NCBI GenBank assembly: GCA_003162555.1
Contig: PMNQ01000137.1
Coordinates: 7,626 to 24,332, forward strand
Direction: 5' to 3'
Origin: Gammaproteobacteria bacterium
GTDB taxonomy: Bacteria; Pseudomonadota; Gammaproteobacteria; Steroidobacterales; Steroidobacteraceae
DNA length: 16,707 bases
Of the stretch, positions 1 through 6,647 are shown piece by piece. The notes under the pieces were generated by a model, which worked only from the letters and a program-made list of their open reading frames with translations, made no database searches and had not been told where the DNA came from. The first letter of the stretch is position 1, and each line of letters begins with the position of its first letter. The position numbers and the translations under genes were made by a program.

Positions 1-348
1 GTGACCGCCTGCCCCGGCTGCGGGCGCACCACCAGCAGCTATTTCCAGGCACTGGCGCAGAGCATCCAGCAGCACCTGCGCGCGCGCATGCCGGAATGGC
101 ACCGCACCCACGTCGGCGTCGAGCGGATGGCGGTCGCGGTCATGGGCTGCGTCGTCAACGGGCCGGGTGAAAGCAAATACGCGAACATAGGCATCAGCCT
201 GCCGGGAACCGGCGAACGTCCGGTCGCGCCGGTGTACGAGGACGGCGTCAAGACCGTGACGCTCAAGGGCGAGCGCATCGCCGAAGAATTCCAGCAACTG
301 GTCGAGCAGTACGTGAGCCGCAGTTATCCGCGGCGCGCCATCCCCTGA
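1..348 (+). CDS. ispG: IspG, 4-hydroxy-3-methylbut-2-enyl diphosphate synthase, C-terminal part (5' end outside window)
   Basis: This is the C-terminal [4Fe-4S] domain of IspG (GcpE), which reductively opens 2-C-methyl-erythritol 2,4-cyclodiphosphate to HMBPP in the MEP isoprenoid pathway. The cluster ligands are visible: C4 and C7 in ACPGCGRT, and C50 and E57 in [10 protein letters not shown], followed by YEDGVK. They match E. coli C270, C273, C305 and E312 in order. The second-to-third cysteine spacing is 43 residues against 32 in E. coli, as I recall from xanthomonad-type IspG proteins. The GTG at base 1 is an internal valine; the true start lies upstream of the window. The frame ends at TGA 346-348. 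The pterin dehydratase gene follows after 31 nt on the same strand and may be co-transcribed. Identification is firm. Confidence 0.96.
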   Translation: MTACPGCGRTTSSYFQALAQSIQQHLRARMPEWHRTHVGVERMAVAVMGCVVNGPGESKYANIGISLPGTGERPVAPVYEDGVKTVTLKGERIAEEFQQLVEQYVSRSYPRRAIP

Positions 349-379
349 CTGACTGCCCACCGCAACGGAGCCACAGCAC

Positions 380-718
380 ATGTCCAAGCTCACTGAAAAG
401 CGCTGCAAACCCTGCGAGGGCGGCACCAAGCCGCTGACGCCCGCCGAGGCCGAGGCGCAGCGCGCGCGCCTGGCCGAAGGCTGGCGGCTCAGCGCAGATG
501 GCAAGAACCTGCTGCGCGAATTCCGCTTCGTCGATTTCTACCGCACCATGAGTTTCGTCAACGCCATCGCGCACATCGCCAATCTTGACGACCATCATCC
601 GGACCTGGAAGTCGGCTACAACTACTGCCGCGTGCGTTACAGCACGCACTCAATCGGTGGACTGTCCGAGAACGACTTCATATGCGCCTCGAAGATCGAC
701 CAAGTCGCGGCGTTTTAG
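380..718 (+). CDS. phhB: 4a-hydroxytetrahydrobiopterin dehydratase (pterin-4a-carbinolamine dehydratase)
   Basis: A 112-residue protein, full length for the family. It dehydrates 4a-hydroxytetrahydrobiopterin to quinonoid dihydropterin, recycling the cofactor of aromatic amino acid hydroxylases. The active-site signature is visible: DDHHPDLEVGYNYC (H72, H73, P74, Y80), H90 in RYSTHSIGG, and D99 in SENDF. The residue four before H72 is Asn where Glu or Asp is common, a mild variation. The ATG at 380 has a CGGAG ribosome site at 366-370. No phenylalanine hydroxylase gene is in the window, so the partner hydroxylase is either elsewhere or absent; similar stand-alone copies are common. It lies 31 nt after ispG and converges on the rhomboid gene. 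Confidence 0.93.
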   Translation: MSKLTEKRCKPCEGGTKPLTPAEAEAQRARLAEGWRLSADGKNLLREFRFVDFYRTMSFVNAIAHIANLDDHHPDLEVGYNYCRVRYSTHSIGGLSENDFICASKIDQVAAF

Positions 719-740
719 CTGTTCTGCTGTAGCTGCTCTG

Positions 741-1328
741 TCAATTCGTCAGCAACCAGATCGCGCGGCGCCACGCGCCAGGGTCAGTGACCGCCACGAA
801 GGCGAGCCCGGCGAGGGCACCGCTGAAGTGCGCATCATGATTGACGCGGCCGTGCAGGTAGCGCGCCGCATACCAGCTATAGGCCAGGTAACCGACTGCG
901 AACAGCGGCGCCGGGATCGGCACCGGCAGCGGTAAAATGTACAGTGACCCGGTCGGGTGGTAGATGACCGAGGCAAACAGCACGGCGAGTATCGCGCCGG
1001 AAGCCCCTAGCGAGGCATAGGCCGGGTCACGACGGTGACTCAGCCAGGTCCCCGCGTCACTTACCGCCAGGCCAAAGGCATACAGGAAAATGAAGCGCAC
1101 CGAACCCATGGCGCGCTCGACCACGCCACCGAACGACCACAGCGTGAAGGCGTTAAAGAACAGGTGACCGAAGTCGGCATGCATGAAGCCGCTGGTGATC
1201 AGCGTCGAGTACTGGCGGCGCGGCAGCAACCAATAGGGACGGAACAGGCAGCGCTCAAGCAGCGCCGGGGAATAACTCAAGCCCGCAACGCTCACGACTC
1301 CGATCACGGCCAGCAGCAGCATGGTCAT
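741..1328 (-). CDS. Rhomboid family intramembrane serine protease
   Basis: A 195-residue polytopic membrane protein with the core rhomboid motifs in order. HLFFNA (H55, N59) corresponds to the GlpG His/Asn oxyanion pair, GASG holds the catalytic S110, and HDAHFSG holds the catalytic H167. About six membrane segments are expected, starting with one at residues 3-19. Rhomboids cleave transmembrane helices within the bilayer; the substrate here is unknown. There is no extra cytoplasmic domain, so it is a minimal six-helix form. The ATG at 1328 starts 9 nt after the stop of the 2OG-oxygenase gene, so the two are likely co-transcribed; a second in-frame ATG lies at 1322. The ribosome site is weak (GAG). 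Confidence 0.9.
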   Translation of the reverse strand: MTMLLLAVIGVVSVAGLSYSPALLERCLFRPYWLLPRRQYSTLITSGFMHADFGHLFFNAFTLWSFGGVVERAMGSVRFIFLYAFGLAVSDAGTWLSHRRDPAYASLGASGAILAVLFASVIYHPTGSLYILPLPVPIPAPLFAVGYLAYSWYAARYLHGRVNHDAHFSGALAGLAFVAVTDPGAWRRAIWLLTN

Positions 1329-1337
1329 GCGCGCTGC

Positions 1338-1952
1338 TCAGAACCAGCTGTAGTTGAAACTGATGCTGACGCGCTCGTCGCTGCTGCGGCTCGGCGGCAC
1401 TTCGTGTCGCAGCCAGCTCTCGAACAGCAGCAGGTGCCCGGCGCGCGCCGGCAACGTCACCCAGGCGCGGTTCGCGGCGCGCGCGGAAGTCTTGCGTGGC
1501 GGCGCGGCCATGAATCGCTCCAGCCGCGGATCCTCGAATTTGAGCCCGGCGCATCCGGCCGGCACGCGCACATAGTAGGTGCCGCTGATCGTCGAGAGTG
1601 GGTGCAGGTGCAGGCTGTGCACACCGTGCCGGCGCATGATATTCACCCAGCAATCCGTCATTGCGAGGCGCCTGCCGCGCAGATCGAAATCCAGCGCGCG
1701 CACGTAGCGGCGCACATGATCATCGAGGCGCTGCTCCAGCCCGGCAAAAGTCGGCGAAACCTGCTGCATGCGGCTGCGCGAGTTGTACGAGGTGTAACCG
1801 CCTGAATAATTGCGCGCCGACCAATCGCGCCCGGCGCGATCGTCGTGCCGCAGCTGCAGGCATTCGCGCAGCAGGCGGCGATTCAGGCCAGTCGCGGAGC
1901 GGGCCAGCGGCTCCGCATAGACCTGAGTCGGAAACAGCGTCTTTAACGGCAT
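1338..1952 (-). CDS. Putative 2-oxoglutarate/Fe(II) oxygenase, TIGR02466 / 2OG-FeII_Oxy_5 type
   Basis: A 204-residue protein that begins in the manner of the family (MPLKTLFPTQVYAEPL). A jelly-roll core follows: DCWVNIMRRHG (100-110), the HLHPLSTISGTYYV segment with H115 and H117, GLKFEDPR (136-143), and LFESWLRHEV with H183, then R194 in DERVSISFNYSWF. The HxH...H...R arrangement is that expected for Fe(II) and 2-oxoglutarate binding in this double-stranded beta-helix family. The substrate is unknown for the family; a hydroxylase is inferred. The frame stays open upstream to 2084, but that stretch overlaps the nuclease gene and is Arg-rich noise, so ATG 1952 is chosen; it has no good ribosome site. 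It sits between the HNH nuclease (35 nt upstream) and the rhomboid gene (9 nt downstream). Confidence 0.8.
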   Translation of the reverse strand: MPLKTLFPTQVYAEPLARSATGLNRRLLRECLQLRHDDRAGRDWSARNYSGGYTSYNSRSRMQQVSPTFAGLEQRLDDHVRRYVRALDFDLRGRRLAMTDCWVNIMRRHGVHSLHLHPLSTISGTYYVRVPAGCAGLKFEDPRLERFMAAPPRKTSARAANRAWVTLPARAGHLLLFESWLRHEVPPSRSSDERVSISFNYSWF

Positions 1953-1987
1953 GCGCGCAGCATAACCCGGCGCCGCGGGCTGCGGGA

Positions 1988-2935
1988 CTAGGTTGACGGT
2001 TCGCCAGGCGCTGCGCCCAGCGCGCGCCGTCCGCCGGCCGGCTGTTCGAATACCTTGAGCCGGTGATAGGCCAGATACTCGCATTGCCCCGGATGAAAGG
2101 CGCCGACATTGCGCGGCAGCACCACGCCCCAGGCCGGCAGTACGGCCGGATTCAGGTGGCGCGCCACCATCAATTCGCCGTCGTCCTCGAATGAAATCAG
2201 GCCGCGCTCGAACAGCTGATCGAAGTGCGGCGACAGCAGCAGTCCGTTGCAGCCGTCGAGCTTCTCGTGGTCATTGCATTCGCGCCAGGGCTTGATGTGC
2301 CGCGCACGCACGTGCCGCCGGTCGAGCAGGCCTGAAAGGCGGCAGGACTGTTCGTAGCGCTCGACGTTGTCGCGAAACACGCCGAGGCCGCGGCGTGCGG
2401 CCAACAGGCTTTTGCGCATGCCGGCATCCAGCCCGAGCCGGGCACGCAACGCATGCTCGGCGACGTCGTCGGCACGCTCGGCGCTGCGCAAAGTCGGCGC
2501 CATGTGCAGGAGTTCTTCTTCCTGACCGCCAAGCAGCCGGCGCAGGAGCGCGGCCATGCGCTCGTCGATGCGTGCCAGTCGTACAGTCGGGTTGGCATCA
2601 CCCGACGGACGGAGCGGTGAATGCTTCGCCGGCAACAACGTCTTGAACTCCGCAGCGTGATCCTTGGGACGGAGCGGTTGCGGCAACTGCTCGAAGTGCA
2701 CCGGCAGGCGCCAGCCGGGCGCTCCGCGGCGCGCGCCGCGACTTTGCCCTGCGCTCAGCTTGCCCGCCGGGAAAGCCGCACCGGCCACCAGGCCGAGCGT
2801 GGTAATGCGTCCGCCGGTATGGACATACACGACTTCACCCGGCTGCGCGGTCTCGAGTTCCGGCTCGTCGGACCACAGGTAGCCGGCGTCGAGTTCGTGA
2901 CGCCGCGTCTGCGACAGGTTTACCCACCAGGCCAC
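1988..2935 (-). CDS. HNH endonuclease with N-terminal EVE/PUA-like domain (orphan restriction-type nuclease)
   Basis: A 315-residue two-domain protein (GTG 2935 start). The N-terminus WWVNLSQTRRHELDAGYLW, then GEVVYVHTGGRITTLGLV, matches the EVE/PUA-like reader domain often fused to HNH nucleases. The C-terminal half holds an intact HNH_2-type site: CRLSGLLDRRHVRARHIKPW with H213, then DGCNGLLLSPHFDQLF with N230 and H237. EVE-type domains in restriction proteins bind modified cytosines, so a modification-dependent nuclease is a reasonable inference, not shown here. No methyltransferase or specificity subunit is nearby. The first in-frame GTG (2941) lies inside the AAGGAG ribosome site, so the second GTG, 5 nt after it, is preferred. 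Divergent from the threonine aldolase gene. Confidence 0.82.
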   Translation of the reverse strand: MAWWVNLSQTRRHELDAGYLWSDEPELETAQPGEVVYVHTGGRITTLGLVAGAAFPAGKLSAGQSRGARRGAPGWRLPVHFEQLPQPLRPKDHAAEFKTLLPAKHSPLRPSGDANPTVRLARIDERMAALLRRLLGGQEEELLHMAPTLRSAERADDVAEHALRARLGLDAGMRKSLLAARRGLGVFRDNVERYEQSCRLSGLLDRRHVRARHIKPWRECNDHEKLDGCNGLLLSPHFDQLFERGLISFEDDGELMVARHLNPAVLPAWGVVLPRNVGAFHPGQCEYLAYHRLKVFEQPAGGRRALGAAPGEPST

Positions 2936-2940
2936 ACGCA

Positions 2941-2946
2941 CTCCTT
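2941..2946 (-). promoter_or_regulatory. Ribosome-binding site that fixes the start of the HNH nuclease gene
   Basis: On the minus strand AAGGAG occupies 2946-2941. The more upstream GTG (2941-2939) uses the last G of this motif and cannot be served by it. The GTG at 2935-2933 is spaced 5 nt away, which is close to optimal. This trims two residues from the longest reading. Confidence 0.7.
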
Positions 2947-2948
2947 AA

Positions 2949-3000
2949 GCGGCAGGCCGCCACGGGCCCGCGCCGATGCAGTAGATTATCGTCCTGCCGC
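2949..3000. repeat. 8-bp inverted repeat in the divergent nuclease/aldolase intergenic region
   Basis: GCGGCAGG at 2949-2956 and its exact reverse complement CCTGCCGC at 2993-3000 are separated by 36 nt, inside the 84-nt gap between two divergent starts. The position would suit an operator acting on both promoters, but 8-bp GC-rich repeats occur by chance in DNA of this composition. A TAGATT at 2982-2987 could be a weak -10 element for the plus-strand gene. Confidence 0.3.
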
Positions 3001-3019
3001 ACAGACTGCCGGGGGATGC

Positions 3020-4069
3020 ATGTCTCAGTCCAGACGCTCGTTTGCCAGCGACAATGTCGCGCCGGCCGCGCCGGAAGTCATGGCCGCCCTGGCCCGCGTC
3101 AACCAGGGCAGCGTGCACTCCTATGGCGACGACCCGGAAACGCTGCGGCTCACGGCGCTGGCGCGCCAGAGCTTCGGAACCGACCTGACCATTTTCCCCG
3201 TCGCCACCGGCACCGCTGCCAATGCGCTGGCGCTGGCTGTGCTGGCGCCGCCCTTCGGCGCCGTCTATTGCCACGAAGCCGCGCACGTCAACACCGACGA
3301 GTGCGGCGCACCGGAATTCTACACCGGCGGCGCCAAACTGCTGCCGCTCGCCTCGCCGGACGGCAAGCTCGACGCCCGCCAGCTCGACGCGCCGATCGCG
3401 CACGCGCGCGAGATGGGCGTGCATCACGTGGCGCCCGCCGCCATCAGCATTTCGCAGGCCACGGAATGGGGCACCGTGTACCGGCCCGAAGAACTGCGCA
3501 CGCTGACGGCCGCCGCGCACAAGTATGGCCTGCGCGTGCATATGGACGGCGCGCGCTTCGCCAACGCGGTGGCGCACCTGGGCTGCACGCCGGCGGAGGC
3601 CAGCTGGAAATGCGGCGTCGACGTGCTGACCCTCGGCGCCACCAAGAACGGCGCGCTCGCGGCGGAGGCGGTCATTTTTTTCAAACCCGAGCTGGCGCAG
3701 GACTTTGAACTGCGCCGCAAGCGTGCCGGTCACCTGTTCTCAAAACTCCGCTACATGAGCGCCCAGCTCTGCGCCTGCTTCGAGGACGAGCTGTGGCTGC
3801 GCCACGGCCGCAACGCCAATACGCTGGCGACGCGCCTGGCACAGGGGCTTACGCAGCGCGGCATCAGGCTGGTGCAGGCGGTCGAAGCCAACGAGGTGTT
3901 CGCCCTGATGCCGGTGAAAATCATCGCAGCTCTCCGGGCGCAGGGCTTCGAGTTCTACGAATGGCCCGCGCCGCGCATCGACAACCAGCCGATCGTGCGG
4001 CTGGTCACCGCCTACGACATGGTGCCGGCTGACATCGACGCACTGCTCGCGGCCATAGCGCAGGTCTGA
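3020..4069 (+). CDS. Low-specificity L-threonine aldolase (PLP-dependent, beta-eliminating lyase family)
   Basis: A 349-residue fold-type I PLP enzyme that splits threonine or allo-threonine to glycine and acetaldehyde. Visible motifs are FASDNVAPAAPEV at the N-terminus, the PLP-stacking His in CHEAAH (H85), the cofactor-nitrogen Asp in HMDGARFANA (D176), and the Schiff-base lysine in LGATKNGALAAEA (K209). Length and the TKNG context match the Pseudomonas-type low-specificity enzyme (Lys207) better than E. coli LtaE. The frame is open back to 2621, but that part is antisense to the nuclease; ATG 3020 is preceded by GGGGG at 3011-3015 and begins the conserved sequence. It ends only 3 nt from the convergent stop of the next gene. 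Confidence 0.92.
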   Translation: MSQSRRSFASDNVAPAAPEVMAALARVNQGSVHSYGDDPETLRLTALARQSFGTDLTIFPVATGTAANALALAVLAPPFGAVYCHEAAHVNTDECGAPEFYTGGAKLLPLASPDGKLDARQLDAPIAHAREMGVHHVAPAAISISQATEWGTVYRPEELRTLTAAAHKYGLRVHMDGARFANAVAHLGCTPAEASWKCGVDVLTLGATKNGALAAEAVIFFKPELAQDFELRRKRAGHLFSKLRYMSAQLCACFEDELWLRHGRNANTLATRLAQGLTQRGIRLVQAVEANEVFALMPVKIIAALRAQGFEFYEWPAPRIDNQPIVRLVTAYDMVPADIDALLAAIAQV

Positions 4070-4072
4070 AGC

Positions 4073-4438
4073 TCAGGCGCGGCTGACCGCGCTCGTCTGG
4101 GTGTCGTTATCATCGCTCGCCGTGCCCTTGAGATTCAGCGTCAGGGTCGCGGTCGCGAGCAGCAGCGTCAACGCTGCAACAAACAGCAGCAAGGCGACGC
4201 GACGCGCGCGCGCACGGCGCACGGGCGCCACGGCCTCGCCGCCGACCAGCGCTGCGATCAGCGACAGCAACGCAACCAGCACCGCCGCGGCGAACAGCCA
4301 CATGGCGGCATCGGTGATCGGCGCATCGATGTAGGCAAACCAGGCGAAGCCGGCGCCGAGCGCGGCCAGGTTCCAGCTCACGAGCGCGCGGGTGTCGCGG
4401 CTCCGGCCATTGTTGTCGCTCATCGCAGGATCTGTCAT
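4073..4438 (-). CDS. Small three-TM membrane protein coupled to the AI-2E transporter gene
   Basis: A 121-residue protein with three predicted hydrophobic segments at about 19-40, 42-66 and 80-103. A short basic loop (PVRRARARR) lies before the third, and the polar Asp/Thr-rich tail begins SDDNDTQT. I do not recognise the family. The start ATG 4438 forms an ATGA overlap with the stop of the AI-2E gene (4437-4435), typical of translational coupling; an internal ATG at 4423 is the alternative. The basic loop facing the cytoplasm would put the N-terminus outside, but this is only positive-inside reasoning. A much longer open frame runs upstream to 5413 but is a shadow of the transporter gene. 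A role with the transporter is inferred only from coupling. Confidence 0.7.
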   Translation of the reverse strand: MTDPAMSDNNGRSRDTRALVSWNLAALGAGFAWFAYIDAPITDAAMWLFAAAVLVALLSLIAALVGGEAVAPVRRARARRVALLLFVAALTLLLATATLTLNLKGTASDDNDTQTSAVSRA

Positions 4439-5487
4439 CGGTCTGCCGCCCATCGCTCCATCAACCGCTTCACCACCGCCAGCAGGATCGGGCCGATGAA
4501 AATCCCCGCGACGCCGAAGGCCAGCAGCCCACCGATCACGCCGCCGAGCACCAGGATGAATGGCAGCTTCGCGCCGCGCTGGATCAGCCAGGGCCGCAGA
4601 AACGCATCGCCACCGGCGATCAGGACGGCCCACAGCGCGAGCACCACGGCCGCCGCGACCCGATCCTGGAATCCCAGCCACACCACTGCGGGCACCAGCA
4701 CCGGCATTGGGCCGATCTGCATGACGCAGAGCATGAAGATCACGGAAGTCATGACGCCAGCGGCCGGTATGCCGGCCGCCCACAGGCCGAGTCCGGCGAG
4801 CACCGACTGCACCAGCGCCGTCAGCACGACGCCGGCCGCAATCGCCCGCATCGCCTGCCCGGCGAGCACCGCACCCTCTTCCGCACGCGCGCCACCAGTG
4901 CGCCGCGCCAGGCGGCGCAGCGCCAGCGACAGTGCTTCGCCGTGCAGATAGAACACCACCACCAGCACCAGCGTCAGCAGGAATTCCAGCGTGATGCCGC
5001 CGAGCGTGCCGACGTGCTGGCTGAGCCACAGCGCCGACTTGCCGAAATAGGGCTGCGCCAGCGCGGTCCAGTAATCCGGGCTCTGTGCAACCGCTTTGCT
5101 CCATTCGGCGCTGAGCTGCGCGCCGAACGGCAGGCGCGCGACCCAGGCGGGCGGGCCGGGCCAGGGTCCGGCGAACATCCGGCCGCCCAGATCGCGCAAC
5201 TCCGGCAGCCGCGCGACCAGCGTGCCCAGCAGCAAGGCCACCGGCGCGACCACGGCAATGAGCAGGCCGCCGCTCATGGCCGCCACCGCCAATCCGCGCC
5301 GTCCACCGAACAAACGCTCGACGCGCAGCATGATCGGCCAGGTGGCCACGACGATGATGGCGGCCCACAGGATGGAAGGCAGGAATGGCCGCAGTACTTC
5401 CAGCGTTCCCCACAGGAGCGCCGCAATGCAGGCCAGCAGGATCGTGTTGCCGATAAGTTGCGAGCGCGTCTCGCTGGGAGTGGTCAT
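4435..5487 (-). CDS. AI-2E family transporter (YdiK/PerM-like permease)
   Basis: A 350-residue integral membrane protein of the AI-2E transporter superfamily (PF01594). Hydrophobic segments lie at roughly 12-27, 35-52, 66-90, 160-182, 217-239, 243-270, 277-293 and 309-338, the usual eight. The family C-terminal signature is clear: GGDAFLRPWLIQRGAKLP (292-309), then GGVIGGLLAFGVAGIFIGP. Members export varied small molecules or act as ion antiporters; the autoinducer-2 name does not fix the substrate. ATG 5487 is chosen because it lies 28 nt after the cupin stop; a reading from 5544 would overlap the cupin gene and add a non-conserved leader. The ribosome site at 5487 is poor. The next gene overlaps its stop by ATGA. 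Confidence 0.87.
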   Translation of the reverse strand: MTTPSETRSQLIGNTILLACIAALLWGTLEVLRPFLPSILWAAIIVVATWPIMLRVERLFGGRRGLAVAAMSGGLLIAVVAPVALLLGTLVARLPELRDLGGRMFAGPWPGPPAWVARLPFGAQLSAEWSKAVAQSPDYWTALAQPYFGKSALWLSQHVGTLGGITLEFLLTLVLVVVFYLHGEALSLALRRLARRTGGARAEEGAVLAGQAMRAIAAGVVLTALVQSVLAGLGLWAAGIPAAGVMTSVIFMLCVMQIGPMPVLVPAVVWLGFQDRVAAAVVLALWAVLIAGGDAFLRPWLIQRGAKLPFILVLGGVIGGLLAFGVAGIFIGPILLAVVKRLMERWAADR

Positions 5488-5515
5488 GGCGGGCAGTACT
5501 CGGTGGTTTGCGTTG

Positions 5516-6004
5516 CTAGCTACTGCGGCGAACGACGTCCGCATACGGCGTCCCGTCGCGATGCGTAAAGATAGCGGGCTTTCCGCCGGCGGGCGCGCGC
5601 AGGTCGACGTCGGGATAACTGGCGTCGTCCTGAGTCGGATTGCGCGAGCCGATCTCCAGCATTACGGCTTCCGCCGCCGACCGGTTCTGCAGCGAGTGGC
5701 CGTTGCGATCTCCAGCCTTGAATCCGGCGGCATCGCCGGCGTGCAACTGTTCTTCGCCCTCATCGCTGACGAGCGTGACGACGCCCGCGAGCACGTAGAC
5801 GAATTCATCTTCGTGGCTGTGCCAGTGACGCTGACTCGACCAGCTGCCGGGTGCGAGGCGCAGCAGGTTGACGCCGAACTGGGTCAGGCCGGCCGCATCG
5901 CCCAGGCGGCGGCGCTCGCGCGCGCGGCATGGGAGATCGAATGGCGGTGGGTACAGGCTGCCGAGAATGGGGGCAACCGCTGCGGCATCGATACGCTTGC
6001 TCAT
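5516..6004 (-). CDS. Cupin domain protein (COG3837-like)
   Basis: A 162-residue single-domain cupin. Motif 1 is RHWHSHEDEFVYVLAG (H60, H62, E67, G74) and motif 2 is HAGDAAGFKAGDRNGHSLQN with the fourth metal ligand H103, so a metal site of 3-His/1-Glu type is complete. The DEFVYVLAG and GDAAGFKAGD pattern resembles the small COG3837 cupins, many of which are uncharacterised or annotated as sugar-related or regulatory. No DNA-binding helix-turn-helix is present, so an enzymatic or small-molecule-binding role is more likely, with substrate unknown. The ATG at 6004 has an AGGAT ribosome site. It lies 28 nt upstream of the AI-2E transporter gene and 43 nt downstream of the secreted orphan, in the same direction. 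Confidence 0.85.
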   Translation of the reverse strand: MSKRIDAAAVAPILGSLYPPPFDLPCRARERRRLGDAAGLTQFGVNLLRLAPGSWSSQRHWHSHEDEFVYVLAGVVTLVSDEGEEQLHAGDAAGFKAGDRNGHSLQNRSAAEAVMLEIGSRNPTQDDASYPDVDLRAPAGGKPAIFTHRDGTPYADVVRRSS

Positions 6005-6047
6005 GGTCGATCCTGGCCCGCAGGGGTGCGGATCGACAGGATACTAC

Positions 6048-6479
6048 TCAGGGCACCGGCATGGTCAGGGGCGCACCGGATGGCCGCTCGATCGCCATCG
6101 GCCAGGAGGAAATCGTCAGATCGGTGGGGCCGAGCTGCCCGCGTCCCATGTCCCAGGTGACCCTGGGCCCAAACTGCATGCGCGGCGCATGGCCGCGCGC
6201 AAACTGCAGATCCACCAGCGAGCGGTGCCGGATCGGTGCGCCGTAACGCGCTCCGGGATCGAGTGAAAGCGCCGTGACGCGCTGATAGCGCAGGCCGAAC
6301 ATGTTGGCGCTGGCGCCGCGAACACCAATGAATCGGGTCATGTACAGCATGAGCTGCGAGCCAGGGGCAGCGGGTACGAAGCCGGCCGGATCGCCCGCTT
6401 GCGCGAGGGAGGCCTGAGCACATGCACCGGCGCCGATCAGCACTGCCGCAACAATCCGCGGCGCGAACAGCCCGCCCAT
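6048..6479 (-). CDS. Secreted protein of unknown function
   Basis: A 143-residue protein I do not recognise. It starts with a signal-peptide-like segment (hydrophobic about 9-24) and a likely cleavage after AQA near residue 28. The Cys20 within GAGACAQ lacks a good lipobox, so a lipoprotein is possible but less likely. The mature part is rich in Arg, Gly, Pro and aromatic residues, with SQLMLYMTRFIGVRG (41-55) and MQFGPRVTWDMGRG (101-114). Its only hydrophobic stretches are short, suggesting a soluble beta-rich periplasmic protein. ATG 6479 is chosen over 6500 because AGAGGAG lies 7 nt before it. It reads in the same direction as the cupin gene, 43 nt away, but no shared function can be read from the sequence. 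Confidence 0.72.
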   Translation of the reverse strand: MGGLFAPRIVAAVLIGAGACAQASLAQAGDPAGFVPAAPGSQLMLYMTRFIGVRGASANMFGLRYQRVTALSLDPGARYGAPIRHRSLVDLQFARGHAPRMQFGPRVTWDMGRGQLGPTDLTISSWPMAIERPSGAPLTMPVP

Positions 6480-6568
6480 GTGCCGACTCCTCTGCTGCAA
6501 CTCACGGCCCTACTGTGCGGGCCGCGTGCAGCTCAAGTACAGAGTGCGGAGTGGCTCAATCTGAGAAG

Positions 6569-6587
6569 CGCGTGCCAGAAGCACGCG
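6569..6587 (-). terminator. Hairpin after the DUF885 gene, possible weak terminator
   Basis: A perfect 7-bp stem, CGCGTGC (6569-6575) with GCACGCG (6581-6587), closes a 5-nt loop about 60 nt past the DUF885 stop. On the minus strand it is followed by CTTCTCAGATT, which is only modestly T-rich, so termination would be weak. It lies in the 168-nt gap before the secreted orphan gene, where an independent promoter would also be expected; no clear -10/-35 pair was found there. Confidence 0.35.
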
Positions 6588-6647
6588 TCGTCATTCAATT
6601 ATGGCAATCGGGTGTCGGTGCGCCGCATTATGCCCGCGTCGCTGCGC

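Noticed and set aside
1035..1805. 256-codon plus-strand frame
   Set aside because: It is antisense to the rhomboid and oxygenase genes, both of which show conserved motifs.
1953..2084. Longer N-terminus for the 2OG oxygenase-like protein
   Set aside because: It overlaps the end of the HNH gene and has an Arg/Ala-rich random composition; the family start pattern begins at 1952.
2621..3019. Longer N-terminus for the threonine aldolase
   Set aside because: The extension is antisense to the nuclease gene and not like any aldolase; the conserved sequence begins right at ATG 3020 after a GGGGG site.
4439..5413. Upstream extension of the three-TM protein frame to a 446-residue protein
   Set aside because: The added part is Arg/Gly/Ala-rich shadow of the AI-2E transporter in another frame; the ATGA overlap gives a natural start at 4438.
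5096..6160. 354-codon plus-strand frame across three genes
   Set aside because: It is antisense to the AI-2E, cupin and secreted protein genes and has no recognisable domain.
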